From: Seonamhaeicola aphaedonensis | GTDB lineage: Bacteria > Bacteroidota > Bacteroidia > Flavobacteriales > Flavobacteriaceae | Direction: 5' to 3' | Assembly (NCBI RefSeq): GCF_003386195.1 | Contig: NZ_QRDX01000004.1 | Location: 299,670-363,669, forward strand | DNA length: 64,000 nucleotides | In this document: one piece after another, positions 1 to 7,660 of the stretch | Position numbering within the stretch: position 1 is the first letter of the stretch | How the letters are laid out: the number at the start of each line of letters is the position of its first letter | Translations under genes and position numbers: made by a program | Notes under the pieces: generated by a model | The model's database searches: none | Told to the model about the DNA's origin: nothing | The model's input: only the letters and a program-made list of their open reading frames with translations

Positions 1-433
1 CAGGCAACCTCCCTTCAATTAAAAACTCATTAAAATACATCCAATTATAGTCCGCACCCACACCTTTTAAATAAGCCGCTTCAAAATCTTTATCAGTTCT
101 AATAACACCGTACTTGGAAGCTACAGCTTGAATATGTTCAATACCCTCAACCGATTTAAACTCAGGATAAAATTCCTGATTAATAGAAATAGGTGTAATA
201 CTTTCTTCTGAATTATTACTATCATAATTTGTGATAAGCACATGACCATTGAATGCCACTACTTTATCACGTATTTTTTGTTGTAAACCAATACCGGTGG
301 CAATGGCAATCATCATCACCACAATACCAATAGTAATTGCCGCAATACCAATTTTTATTATTGGTGCCGAAACACTACTTTTATACGACTTACTACTAAT
401 AATGCGTTTAGCTATAAAATACTCGTAATTCAA
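1..433 (-). CDS. FtsX/LolE-type ABC transporter permease, N-terminal part (runs off the window)
   Basis: Translation of the minus strand from a TTG at 433 gives about 144 residues starting (M)NYEYFIAKRII. A transmembrane segment at about residues 27-47 (rich in I, G, V, M) is followed by a long soluble stretch. This is the usual start of FtsX-like permeases of the LolC/LolE/MacB kind, in which a first helix is followed by a large periplasmic domain. These proteins act with a LolD-type ATPase in the inner membrane, often to move lipoproteins. The rest of the gene lies outside the window. The start sits only 8 bp from the divergent start at 442, and a -7 element lies inside that neighbour. The start codon is inferred from the family-like N-terminus; no ATG fits nearby. 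Confidence 0.75.
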   Translation of the reverse strand, partial: MNYEYFIAKRIISSKSYKSSVSAPIIKIGIAAITIGIVVMMIAIATGIGLQQKIRDKVVAFNGHVLITNYDSNNSEESITPISINQEFYPEFKSVEGIEHIQAVASKYGVIRTDKDFEAAYLKGVGADYNWMYFNEFLIEGRLP

Positions 434-441
434 TTTTTTTA

Positions 442-1713
442 ATGAAGTTTACTATTTTCAAAAATACAGTTTTATTATTTGTTATTGTACTTATTTCTTG
501 TGGAAACATAAAGAAGGTAGAACACAGAAGACAGAAGACAGAAGGCGAGATTCTTCACTTTGTTCAGAATGACAATCTGCCTGTTGAAGGTGCTAATCAA
601 ACTGAAATTTATTTACCTTTGTTACAAGGAAAACGAGTGGGTATTGTGGCGAATCAAACGAGTGTAATATTTAAAAAAGAGATTGCCACGTCGCTCAGTG
701 CTCCTCGCAATGACAGATATACCCATTTAGTTGACTCCTTACTTACATTAAACATCGCTATTAAAAAAGTATTTGCACCGGAGCATGGTTTTAGAGGAAA
801 AGCAGACGCCGGAGAGCATGTAGAAGATGGCTATGACACCAAAACAAATCTACCCATTGTGTCCCTTCATGGAAAAAACAGAAAACCCACGCAAGAGCAA
901 CTTGAAGATTTAGATATTGTCGTTTTTGATATTCAAGACGTAGGCGTACGATTTTATACTTACATTTCAACACTTCATAACGTCATGGAAGCTTGTGCAG
1001 AAGCAAATATCCCTGTCTTAATTTTTGATAGACCGAATCCTAACGGACACTACATTGATGGTCCTACTTTAAAAATGGAAAACCAAAGCTTTTTAGGAAT
1101 GCACCCCATTCCATTGGTTCATGGCATGACCATTGGCGAATATGCTCAAATGATTAACGGAGAAAAATGGCTAGCTCATGAATTACAATGTGACATTGCC
1201 ATAATTCCATTAAAAAACTATAATCATCATACGCCTTATAGTTTACCAATCCGACCTTCACCTAACCTTCCTAATGATCAATCCATTAAATTGTATCCTA
1301 GTTTGGGATTATTTGAAGGCACCAATGTTAACGCTGGTAGAGGCACAGAATTTCAGTTTCAAAGGTATGGCGCTCCTTTTCTAAACAGTGAAACTATGCA
1401 TTTTACTTACACCCCCGTTGCTAATTTTGGTGCTAAATACCCGAAACATCAAAATGAGTTATGCTATGGAGAAGATTTAAGAAGTGAGGATATTGATGGC
1501 GAAATGACCTTAAAATGGATTATCAAGGCTTATCAAAACTCAACAGATAAATCAAAGTTCTTTAATATTGATAATTTTACGAAACATGCTGGTACAGATC
1601 AACTCCAAAAGCAAATTGAATCTGGTATGAGCGAGGCTGACATTAAGACCACTTGGAAAGATAATTTAGAAGTTTTTAAAAAGACCAGAAAAAAGTACTT
1701 GCTTTATGATTAA
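442..1713 (+). CDS. NamZ-like exo-beta-N-acetylmuramidase lipoprotein (DUF1343)
   Basis: This 423-residue protein has a lipoprotein signal (hydrophobic stretch then LISC, Cys20), so it is probably anchored in a membrane facing the periplasm. The body carries family hallmarks: VANQTS (about 69-74), APEHGFRG (112-119), DIQDVGVRFYTYI (163-175), FDRPNPN (195-201) and GTNVNAGRGT later. DUF1343 proteins include NamZ, which removes terminal N-acetylmuramic acid from peptidoglycan fragments during wall recycling. Two stretches, residues 36-45 and about 80-92, do not look like the family and match dispersed palindromic repeats at the DNA level (547-574 and 679-716). They appear to be repeat elements captured in frame between conserved blocks. 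The frame stays open and the catalytic part looks intact. The muramidase activity is inferred from the family only. Confidence 0.88.
   Translation: MKFTIFKNTVLLFVIVLISCGNIKKVEHRRQKTEGEILHFVQNDNLPVEGANQTEIYLPLLQGKRVGIVANQTSVIFKKEIATSLSAPRNDRYTHLVDSLLTLNIAIKKVFAPEHGFRGKADAGEHVEDGYDTKTNLPIVSLHGKNRKPTQEQLEDLDIVVFDIQDVGVRFYTYISTLHNVMEACAEANIPVLIFDRPNPNGHYIDGPTLKMENQSFLGMHPIPLVHGMTIGEYAQMINGEKWLAHELQCDIAIIPLKNYNHHTPYSLPIRPSPNLPNDQSIKLYPSLGLFEGTNVNAGRGTEFQFQRYGAPFLNSETMHFTYTPVANFGAKYPKHQNELCYGEDLRSEDIDGEMTLKWIIKAYQNSTDKSKFFNIDNFTKHAGTDQLQKQIESGMSEADIKTTWKDNLEVFKKTRKKYLLYD
459..466 (-). promoter_or_regulatory. Candidate -7 element TATTTTTG for the FtsX-type permease
   Basis: The minus strand reads TATTTTTG, an exact match to the Bacteroidota -7 consensus TAnnTTTG, 25 bp upstream of the TTG start at 433. 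It lies inside the first codons of the divergent NamZ-like gene. No clear TTG at -33 was seen, so support comes from the -7 match and its position. Confidence 0.4.
547..574. repeat. Dispersed repeat copy inside the NamZ-like coding sequence (copy 1)
   Basis: The sequence GATTCTTCACTTTGTTCAG and its continuation AATGACA nearly match the reverse complement of the intergenic copy at 4011-4037, with one difference over about 27 bases. It encodes residues 36-45 of the lipoprotein. Just upstream (about 525-545) is a short tandem of AGACAGA units. Confidence 0.7.
679..716. repeat. Dispersed repeat copy inside the NamZ-like coding sequence (copy 2)
   Basis: GAGATTGCCACGTCGCTCAG followed by TGCTCCTCGCAATGACAGA is typical of the short repeats that end in a GAATGAC/CAATGAC motif elsewhere in the window. 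It encodes about residues 80-92, lying between VANQTSVIF and THLVDSL, which I recall as nearly adjacent in related proteins. Confidence 0.6.
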
Positions 1714-1771
1714 AAGTGGATTACTGTCTTACTGAAACAAGTTCAACACAAATCACAAGAATGAAAATTTA

Positions 1772-2641
1772 TTAGTTTAAAAGTTTAATCAACCTATCGG
1801 GATAATCGGTAATAATACCATCAACTCCAAAGTCTTTCATTCTCTGCAAATTCTCATTTTTATTGACTGTCCAAGGAATTACTTTAAAATTTTCAGCTTT
1901 AAGATTTCTTACCGTTTTGGTATCTAATAATTTGAAATACGGACTTATAATCTCAGGCAAATACGACATTTTTGTCATTTTTACCCAAACAACTTCATCT
2001 TCATCAACCAATAATGCTACTTTCATTTTAGGTGATTGCTGTTTAATGGCTTCTAAAACCCTAAGGTCAAAACTTTGTAGATTAGTTTCTTTAAAAGCAT
2101 CATTTATGTTTACAACTTCTAAAACTAGTTTCACAAATTCATCTGGGATTGGCGTGTAAATATTGTCATATTCTGGTCGAGCCTTTAACTCTATATTGAA
2201 TTTTATTTTTGGTTTTTTTGCTTTGCACACCTTAATAACATCATTTAGTGAGGGTTTATAAGTCTTCCCTTTTTTCTGTTCTGGAAACTTGGGATAGAAT
2301 TTACTTCCACAATCAAACTGCTTAATGCTATCAAATGTCATTTGGTATAAATTGAATGCTTTATCCAAACCTTTTGATATGTTATTTCCATTCAAATCAA
2401 AACAATATTTTCTACTTATAAACGGCTCATGAGAGACCACCACCACATTATCTTTTGAAACAGCTACATCCAACTCTAAAGTATGTACACCCAAATCAAT
2501 AGCTTTTACAAAAGCCTCTATAGTATTCTCGGGCATAAGCCCTCTGCACCCACGGTGGCCTTGAATATCTATTGTTTTGGTTGAATGGCAATTCATAAAA
2601 GAAGTTAAAGTGGTAACAATAATTGATTTATAAATTCTCAT
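1772..2641 (-). CDS. Glycerophosphodiester phosphodiesterase family lipoprotein
   Basis: The 289-residue product starts with a lipoprotein-like signal (SFMNC, Cys18) and then a GDPD domain. Visible catalytic signatures are GHRG (about 28-31), PENT (37-40), ELD with metal-binding Glu/Asp (56-58) and SHEP (70-73). The C-terminus has the usual VDGIITDYPDRL motif. GDPD enzymes hydrolyse glycerophosphodiesters to glycerol-3-phosphate and an alcohol, here probably in the periplasm. The start overlaps the end of the upstream desaturase-family gene by 14 bp, so the two are probably cotranscribed. The lipobox is atypical (Asn-Cys), so lipidation is less certain than the enzyme family. Confidence 0.9.
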   Translation of the reverse strand: MRIYKSIIVTTLTSFMNCHSTKTIDIQGHRGCRGLMPENTIEAFVKAIDLGVHTLELDVAVSKDNVVVVSHEPFISRKYCFDLNGNNISKGLDKAFNLYQMTFDSIKQFDCGSKFYPKFPEQKKGKTYKPSLNDVIKVCKAKKPKIKFNIELKARPEYDNIYTPIPDEFVKLVLEVVNINDAFKETNLQSFDLRVLEAIKQQSPKMKVALLVDEDEVVWVKMTKMSYLPEIISPYFKLLDTKTVRNLKAENFKVIPWTVNKNENLQRMKDFGVDGIITDYPDRLIKLLN

Positions 2642-3471
2642 CGATCTCCAAGGTTGGTTTGTCGTATTTCTGAAACGGTTGTTTCAACAATTCTCCAATG
2701 TGCTGATTCTTTTTCTCATCCGGAAATACATCCACACCGTAAATCAGTTTTTCTGTATCCAACTCCATATAAGTTCCTAAAAGCCTATCCCAAATCGAAA
2801 AAATATTTCCATAGTTAGAATCGGTATAAGGTAACCTGTAATGATGGTGAACTTTGTGCATATCTGGAGACACCAACACATAACTGATTGCTTTATCAAC
2901 ATGTTTGGGCAACTTTATATTGGCATGACTAAATTGTGTTGCTATTACAGAAAGTGTTTGATAGAAAAACACAATTCCAATGGGCGTTCCAACTAAAAAT
3001 ACACCCATAAGTGTGAAAAAAAACCGAATAACACTCTCAATAGGATGATGTCTGTTTGCAGTTGTTGTGTCCACTTTATGATCGGTATGATGTACTAAGT
3101 GCACCATCCAAAGCGGCTTTACCTTGTGCTCTATTAAATGTGGAAGATAGGCTCCAAAAAAGTCTAAAAACAAAACACCTAGAAAAGCATATAACCATAA
3201 TGGTATTTCTGGAAGCCAATTAATAATTCCAAAATTATTATCCCTAACCCAATCTGATGTCTTTAAAAGTAAAAATGCTAAAGGCAAATTAACCAACATC
3301 AATGTGAGATTAAAAAACAGATTAGGAATGGCGTGCCTCCATTTGTTGTACTTAAACTTAAATAAAGGAATAGCTCCTTCTATAATCCAAAAAATGGTAA
3401 GCCCCCCCAATAATAAGCATTGCTCTATGTGGAGGTGGAATGGTTTCGAAATAATTCAGAATGTGGTCCAA
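2628..3471 (-). pseudogene. Sterol desaturase / fatty acid hydroxylase family protein with a frameshift in a G7 run
   Basis: The 260-residue main frame (2628-3410) carries the His clusters of membrane diiron hydroxylases: HLIEHK, HLVHHTDHK, HH before PIES, and HKVHHHYRLP, with several hydrophobic segments between. The frame lacks the usual first 20 or so residues. Those residues are present just upstream in another frame: from TTG 3471 one reads (M)DHILNYFETIPPPHRAM, then LIIGG. The two frames join at a run of seven G on the minus strand (C7 at 3402-3408 on the plus strand); six would restore one continuous frame. This is a real frameshift, a phase-variable tract, or a sequencing error. If a TTG inside the run (3410) is used, the His-rich core could still be made. 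The substrate is unknown. Confidence 0.75.
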
Positions 3472-3498
3472 TCAAAATAATTTATGTACTAAATATAA

Positions 3499-3990
3499 TT
3501 ATTTAATTCGTTTTTTCATTTCCTCTACAATGTTAAATGCCGCCGGACAAATGGTTACATTTTTTAAGGTAAGATTAGAGATTTGATGAAACTTTTTTCT
3601 ATCGGTATGTGGAAATTCCCTACATGCTTTTGGACGCACCTCATAAATTGAACAGTAATTATCGGCACCTAAAAATGTACAAGGAACACTCTGTAACACA
3701 TAATCGTTTTCTTCATCAATTCTTAAATATTGCTCAATGAACTGCTGTGGTTTTATTCTAAAGAATTTTGCGATACGCCCAATGTCTTTATCGGTAAAAA
3801 GTGGCCCTGTTGTTTTACAACAATTGGCACATTCTAGACAATCTGTTTGTTTAAATTCGTTTTCATGCAATTCCTGCATGATATAATCTAGATTTTTTGG
3901 CGGCTTCTTTTTAAGCTTCTGAAAGAACTTTTTGTTCTCGTTATGTTTATCTTTGGCCTGCTTTGGAAGATTTTTTATAATGTCTTGCAT
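3499..3990 (-). CDS. YkgJ-type cysteine-cluster protein (putative Zn/Fe-binding)
   Basis: This 163-residue cytoplasmic protein has a lysine-rich N-terminus and then the cysteine pattern of the YkgJ/CxxCxxCC family: CLECANCC (51-58), a Cys in VPCTFLG, a Cys in NYCSIYEVRPKACREFPH, and a Cys in TICPAA. The family is thought to bind a metal or Fe-S centre; its reaction is not established, so only the family is called. A -7 element lies only 4 bp upstream of the ATG, which suggests a very short or absent leader. It is preceded by a palindromic repeat shared with the next, divergent gene. Confidence 0.85.
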   Translation of the reverse strand: MQDIIKNLPKQAKDKHNENKKFFQKLKKKPPKNLDYIMQELHENEFKQTDCLECANCCKTTGPLFTDKDIGRIAKFFRIKPQQFIEQYLRIDEENDYVLQSVPCTFLGADNYCSIYEVRPKACREFPHTDRKKFHQISNLTLKNVTICPAAFNIVEEMKKRIK

Positions 3991-3994
3991 AGCG

Positions 3995-4002
3995 CAAAAA
4001 TA
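3995..4002 (-). promoter_or_regulatory. Candidate -7 element TATTTTTG for the YkgJ-type gene
   Basis: The minus strand reads TATTTTTG, an exact TAnnTTTG match, ending 4 bp before the ATG at 3990. A start point about 5-7 bp downstream would fall on the start codon, so the mRNA may be leaderless. Confidence 0.4.
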
Positions 4003-4010
4003 AACAAACC

Positions 4011-4108
4011 TGTCATTCTGAACGAAGTGAAGAATCTTAATAATTATTAAGATGTTTCGACTGCGCCCAACGTGACCAATATTGATTCCCGCCTTCGCGG
4101 GAATGACA
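4011..4108. repeat. Composite palindromic repeat between divergent genes
   Basis: The block has two units. The first (4011-4076) is an imperfect palindrome with arms TGTCATTCTGAACGAAGTGA and, inverted, CGACTGCGCCCAACGTGAC; its centre is a perfect 20-bp palindrome, ATCTTAATAATTATTAAGAT (4034-4053). The second (4081-4108) is the short hairpin CCCGCCTTCGCGGGAATG. Matching units occur at 5661-5770, 7527-7597 and 10740-10764 and inside the coding sequence at 547-574. Confidence 0.75.
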
Positions 4109-4116
4109 AAAAAAAT

Positions 4117-4815
4117 ATGCGAGACATTTTTGGTAAGGCTTTACTAGATTATCAAAACAGAGATTATACCGAAGACATCATCACCTCAACAAGTATTTCT
4201 AATGATGATGTTTTACCACTTCCCTATTTGTTTAGAAATTATCCTGACATGCCAAAATTGGAGCAAAAGGCCTTGGAACTTGCCAAAGGAGAAGTTCTTG
4301 ATGTTGGTTGCGGCTCTGGAAGTCATAGTCTTTATTTACAAAAAAAAGGCTTAACGGTAAAAGCTATTGATATATCTAAAGGCGCTATTGAAGTGGCTAA
4401 GCTTAGGGGTGTTAAAAATGCCGAGGTTTTAAATATTCTAGATGAAACCGAAACTTATGACACTATTCTTTTACTAATGAATGGTACCGGCATCTTCCAA
4501 AAATTAAATCTGGTTGCCAAGTATTTAAAACACTTGAAAAGTCTGTTGAAACCAAACGGACACATTTTAATCGATTCTTCTGATATTCAATACATGTACG
4601 AAGATGACGATGGCGGAATTTGGATGGATACCAATGCAGAATACTACGGGGAAATAGATTATTTTATTAGTTATAAAGGTGAAAAAGAAGTGCCCATGAC
4701 ATGGTTGTATTTAGATTTTAACACTTTAAAACTGGCTTGTGAAACGGTTGGACTGCAATGCGAATTGATTATGGAAGGGGAACATTTTGATTATTTGGCG
4801 CGGTTAAATAAATAA
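4117..4815 (+). CDS. Class I SAM-dependent methyltransferase
   Basis: The 232-residue protein has a Rossmann-type SAM motif, EVLDVGCGSGSHSLYL, followed by an acidic loop (KAIDISKGAIEVA) and a post-I stretch DTILLLMNGTG. The open frame extends upstream to 4072, but those 15 codons lie in the palindromic repeat (MTNIDSRLRGNDKKN is a translation of it), so I chose the ATG at 4117. Its N-terminus, MRDIFGKALLDYQN, looks native. The substrate cannot be told from sequence. It stands alone, between a divergent YkgJ-type gene and an unrelated lipoprotein. Confidence 0.82.
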   Translation: MRDIFGKALLDYQNRDYTEDIITSTSISNDDVLPLPYLFRNYPDMPKLEQKALELAKGEVLDVGCGSGSHSLYLQKKGLTVKAIDISKGAIEVAKLRGVKNAEVLNILDETETYDTILLLMNGTGIFQKLNLVAKYLKHLKSLLKPNGHILIDSSDIQYMYEDDDGGIWMDTNAEYYGEIDYFISYKGEKEVPMTWLYLDFNTLKLACETVGLQCELIMEGEHFDYLARLNK

Positions 4816-4918
4816 GACCTTACACTTAATTTGATTTTGTAATAAACTTCTACTAACTTCGTTTAACAATCCTTAAACTCAATTAAAACGCAAGTCTATC
4901 TATACGTTACCTGTAATT

Positions 4919-5512
4919 ATGACAAAAATTTCACTAAAAATATTTCTTCTGACTTTAATATTAGTTTCAACTTCTTGTAAGAAAGATTTAGACTCTTTAT
5001 TAGAGTTAGAGGCTGACTATAAGGTTATTGATTTGGAATACGGATTTGACAATTATATGAGAAATATCAGAGATAAATCCGAACAATTAATAATCAAACA
5101 AAGAAATATCGTTTTAATTTATGTTGATAAAAATGGTGAAACGACAATTGAGGACAATTTTATTCCAGACAGCCTAATAATATCTGAATTCAAAAAATAT
5201 ATAACACCAAACCCAACTGACGAAAAAATGCCAATGACAACTGAGAAGAGTTTTCAATATTCTGGAAAGGTTAATACTCACAAAAATATCACTATCCTTG
5301 TTAAATATCACAAAGAATTAAACTATGAAAAGTATCAAAAAATTAGAAACAAATTTTATTTAGCTTACAATGAAGTCCGTAATGACTTCTCTATGTCGAA
5401 ATTCAACAAAAGTTTAACGGAATTACTAAACTCAAACGAGCAAGAGGACATAATAAAATGGCAAGAAATAAGGCAAATATTTCCAATTAGATATATGGAA
5501 TCGCTGAACTAA
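4919..5512 (+). CDS. Hypothetical lipoprotein
   Basis: The 197-residue product has a clear lipoprotein signal: a Lys-containing start, the hydrophobic stretch IFLLTLILVS, and STSC with Cys20. The mature part is charged (many Lys, Glu, Asn) and probably mostly helical, with no motif I recognise. It is a single gene, preceded by about 100 bp without a recognisable promoter and followed by repeat-rich DNA. Function unknown. Confidence 0.7.
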   Translation: MTKISLKIFLLTLILVSTSCKKDLDSLLELEADYKVIDLEYGFDNYMRNIRDKSEQLIIKQRNIVLIYVDKNGETTIEDNFIPDSLIISEFKKYITPNPTDEKMPMTTEKSFQYSGKVNTHKNITILVKYHKELNYEKYQKIRNKFYLAYNEVRNDFSMSKFNKSLTELLNSNEQEDIIKWQEIRQIFPIRYMESLN

Positions 5513-5576
5513 AAATAACTACAGACAACATTTTATAAAAATAATGTATAAGTTTATTCCTAAATCTAAAAATAAT

Positions 5577-5640
5577 GCATGTTTGCTTACATCTGAGTTT
5601 CCTTCGAAAAATCCTGGCACACAAACATGCGACCTTCCTT
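5577..5640. repeat. Inverted repeat GCATGTTTG ... CAAACATGC
   Basis: Two perfect 9-bp inverted arms (5577-5585 and 5632-5640) flank 46 bp of non-coding DNA downstream of the lipoprotein gene. It may be a remnant element or a long-loop hairpin. No open reading frame lies inside. Confidence 0.45.
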
Positions 5641-5660
5641 AAAAAGTTTAGAACAAGTAA

Positions 5661-5770
5661 GTTCAGAGTGACGGTTCAAACGATGAGATTCCCGCCTTCG
5701 CGGGAATGTCAAAAATGAGATCCTGAAACAAGACTTCGACTACGCTCAGTCTGACAGTTCAGGATGACAC
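5661..5770. repeat. Cluster of dispersed repeat units
   Basis: Three units lie in tandem: GTTCAGAGTGAC (5661-5672); the hairpin CCCGCCTTCGCGGGAATG with a flanking GAGATT (5685-5710), identical over its core to 4086-4103; and a unit from GATCCTGAA to TTCAGGATGAC (about 5719-5768) that encloses CTTCGACTACGCTCAG. They fill the space between two convergent genes. Confidence 0.7.
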
Positions 5771-5776
5771 TATGTA

Positions 5777-7507
5777 TCAAAAATCAAACTTAAAAGTAGC
5801 TCCTGCTAAAAACTGAATACTTTGTACCGGGAAATTTTGCCAGCGTTGGTAAGCGTTATTCGCTATGTTATTAGCTTTGGCAAATACCGAAATCTTTTCA
5901 TTAACATGATATCCTAAATGCGCATTGGCATCAAAATAACTATCCAATACCACCGTAAACGGAGACGCTACTGTAATGCCATCATTTAAAAAGAATTGGT
6001 CTTTTCTTTCGCCTACATAAAATAAATTGGCGCCAGTAAACCAGTGTTCATCAATTTGATAATCCATGAATAAAGACCCTTTAAAATCAGGTAGGTTCCA
6101 AGCTTCGGCTTCGTCATCGGTAGAGTAGCTAAAATATTCGGCCTTAATGCCTAATTTAAAGTTTCGGTTTACATCTAAATTAATTTCACCAGCAACACCA
6201 AACGTATCTACATTGTCATAGACAATTCCAAAGGAATTCCCATAGGAATAAGCTTGGTCTGACATCAATGTAATATCATTGTTCCTAAACAGAGCTTTGT
6301 TTCTATCTGCTTTATAAAGTCCGCTAATATTATAACTCATATTACTAGACAACTTACCTTTTAAACCAATATACGCGTTGTATTGTTCGTCCGTGGGCAT
6401 AACATTCAAGGTTGGCGATACAAACGGATTTTCTGAGGCAAAATCAAAATATGAATTTTGGATGAGTCCGCCTTCAATACCACCGTAGGCAATAAGTATA
6501 TCACTTACTAATCTATAAGTAGCCGTCACATTGGGGTAGATATAAAATTTACTTTCTTTAGTTTCTGAATCTCTAGAATATGCAGCTGTAATACCAACAT
6601 TCACGGTTAAATCATCTTGTTTCATCTCATAAGTTGGTGAAGCACTTACTATAAAATTTCCGTATAGAAGTTCTTCATCTACTTCATAACTTCTGTCAAA
6701 AGTTCCCTTTAAATAATCAAAATTAAAAGTGGTTGAAATCTCTTCGTCATTAATAGGTATATCCATTTTGGTATTTACCAAAAACCTATTTTCACCAGAA
6801 CCTTGGTTGTCTCCAAAACGTCTGAAAAAGAAACTTCCCGAATTTATATAGGTATCTTCAAATGTGATATCACCTCCAAAATGAGCATCGTAAAAACTGT
6901 GCTCTTCATCAATTGCATCAGCAATAGCTGTATCAACAAAAGAATTGGGCACTCCGTACCAATTATACATTTGGTGTTTAAACCCAGCATCAACTTTCCA
7001 TGATAAATCTCGTAACCTGCTAGCGTAGTTTAAATTAATTTTTGAAATGGAAAAATTATCATCAAAAGAAACGCCGTCAATCCCACCTTGTGAAGAATTA
7101 TGACTTACATAACCACCAACACTCTCGTTTCTGTTAATAGCATGATTTAAGTAAACTTCACCTAAAATAGTTGTATAAGTACCAACACCTAAAGTTGCAT
7201 AATTATCATAAAGCTTGATGGGTTTTGCTTTTTCTACAGCAGCGGCTTTTCCTTTGGCTGGAGTAAAAGTAGAGGCTACAGGAAATGAAAAAATATTATA
7301 TTTTACTTCCTTTTTATTTTGGGTTGTTTCATCATCTAATGAAGGTATTTCTTTTACTTTAAAAGCATCTGAAATTGATGGCGTATATGGTTTAACAACA
7401 TCAATAACGCCGGTATCAATGGTGTCTTTTTGCCTGTTTTGAGAAAAGACCAATGTTACACTTAAAATGGTGACAATGCTTAATATATGTTTGATGTGCT
7501 TTCGCAT
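5777..7507 (-). CDS. Outer-membrane beta-barrel protein of the TonB-dependent-receptor type
   Basis: The 576-residue protein has a Sec signal (hydrophobic ILSIVTILSVTLVFS, then QNRQ). The body alternates polar and aromatic residues and is rich in Tyr, Asn and Gly, ending in a terminal aromatic residue (ATFKFDF), as expected of an outer-membrane barrel. The end resembles TonB-dependent receptor C-termini, but no typical plug domain can be seen at this length, so transport by TonB is uncertain. It lies 153 bp downstream of the large TPR gene on the same strand, with repeats between. The two may act together at the outer membrane; that is inference. Confidence 0.72.
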   Translation of the reverse strand: MRKHIKHILSIVTILSVTLVFSQNRQKDTIDTGVIDVVKPYTPSISDAFKVKEIPSLDDETTQNKKEVKYNIFSFPVASTFTPAKGKAAAVEKAKPIKLYDNYATLGVGTYTTILGEVYLNHAINRNESVGGYVSHNSSQGGIDGVSFDDNFSISKINLNYASRLRDLSWKVDAGFKHQMYNWYGVPNSFVDTAIADAIDEEHSFYDAHFGGDITFEDTYINSGSFFFRRFGDNQGSGENRFLVNTKMDIPINDEEISTTFNFDYLKGTFDRSYEVDEELLYGNFIVSASPTYEMKQDDLTVNVGITAAYSRDSETKESKFYIYPNVTATYRLVSDILIAYGGIEGGLIQNSYFDFASENPFVSPTLNVMPTDEQYNAYIGLKGKLSSNMSYNISGLYKADRNKALFRNNDITLMSDQAYSYGNSFGIVYDNVDTFGVAGEINLDVNRNFKLGIKAEYFSYSTDDEAEAWNLPDFKGSLFMDYQIDEHWFTGANLFYVGERKDQFFLNDGITVASPFTVVLDSYFDANAHLGYHVNEKISVFAKANNIANNAYQRWQNFPVQSIQFLAGATFKFDF

Positions 7508-7526
7508 AATTTTGATTTACGATTAT

Positions 7527-7597
7527 GACCCTTCGACTAGGTTCAGGGCAGGTTAATGATTGACGATTGAGATGCTTTGACTGCGCTCAGCATGACA
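7527..7597. repeat. Two dispersed repeat units between the TPR and barrel genes
   Basis: ACCCTTCGACTAGGTTCAGG (from 7528) and GATGCTTTGACTGCGCTCAG followed by CATGACA (7571-7597) belong to the same family as the units at 4011-4108 and 5661-5770. They lie between two genes read on the minus strand. Confidence 0.6.
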
Positions 7598-7660
7598 TAT
7601 GATTGACTAACTACTGTTGGTTGCAAACTGCAAATTGAAAGCTGCATACTGTTTATTGGT

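Noticed and set aside
1863..2159. Plus-strand open frame opposite the GDPD gene, and similar short frames opposite other genes.
   Set aside because: These are antisense shadows of well-supported genes, without conserved motifs or start signals.
5777..7507. Certain TonB-dependent transporter.
   Set aside because: A plug domain and a clear TonB box are not visible at this length, so only a barrel of that type is called.
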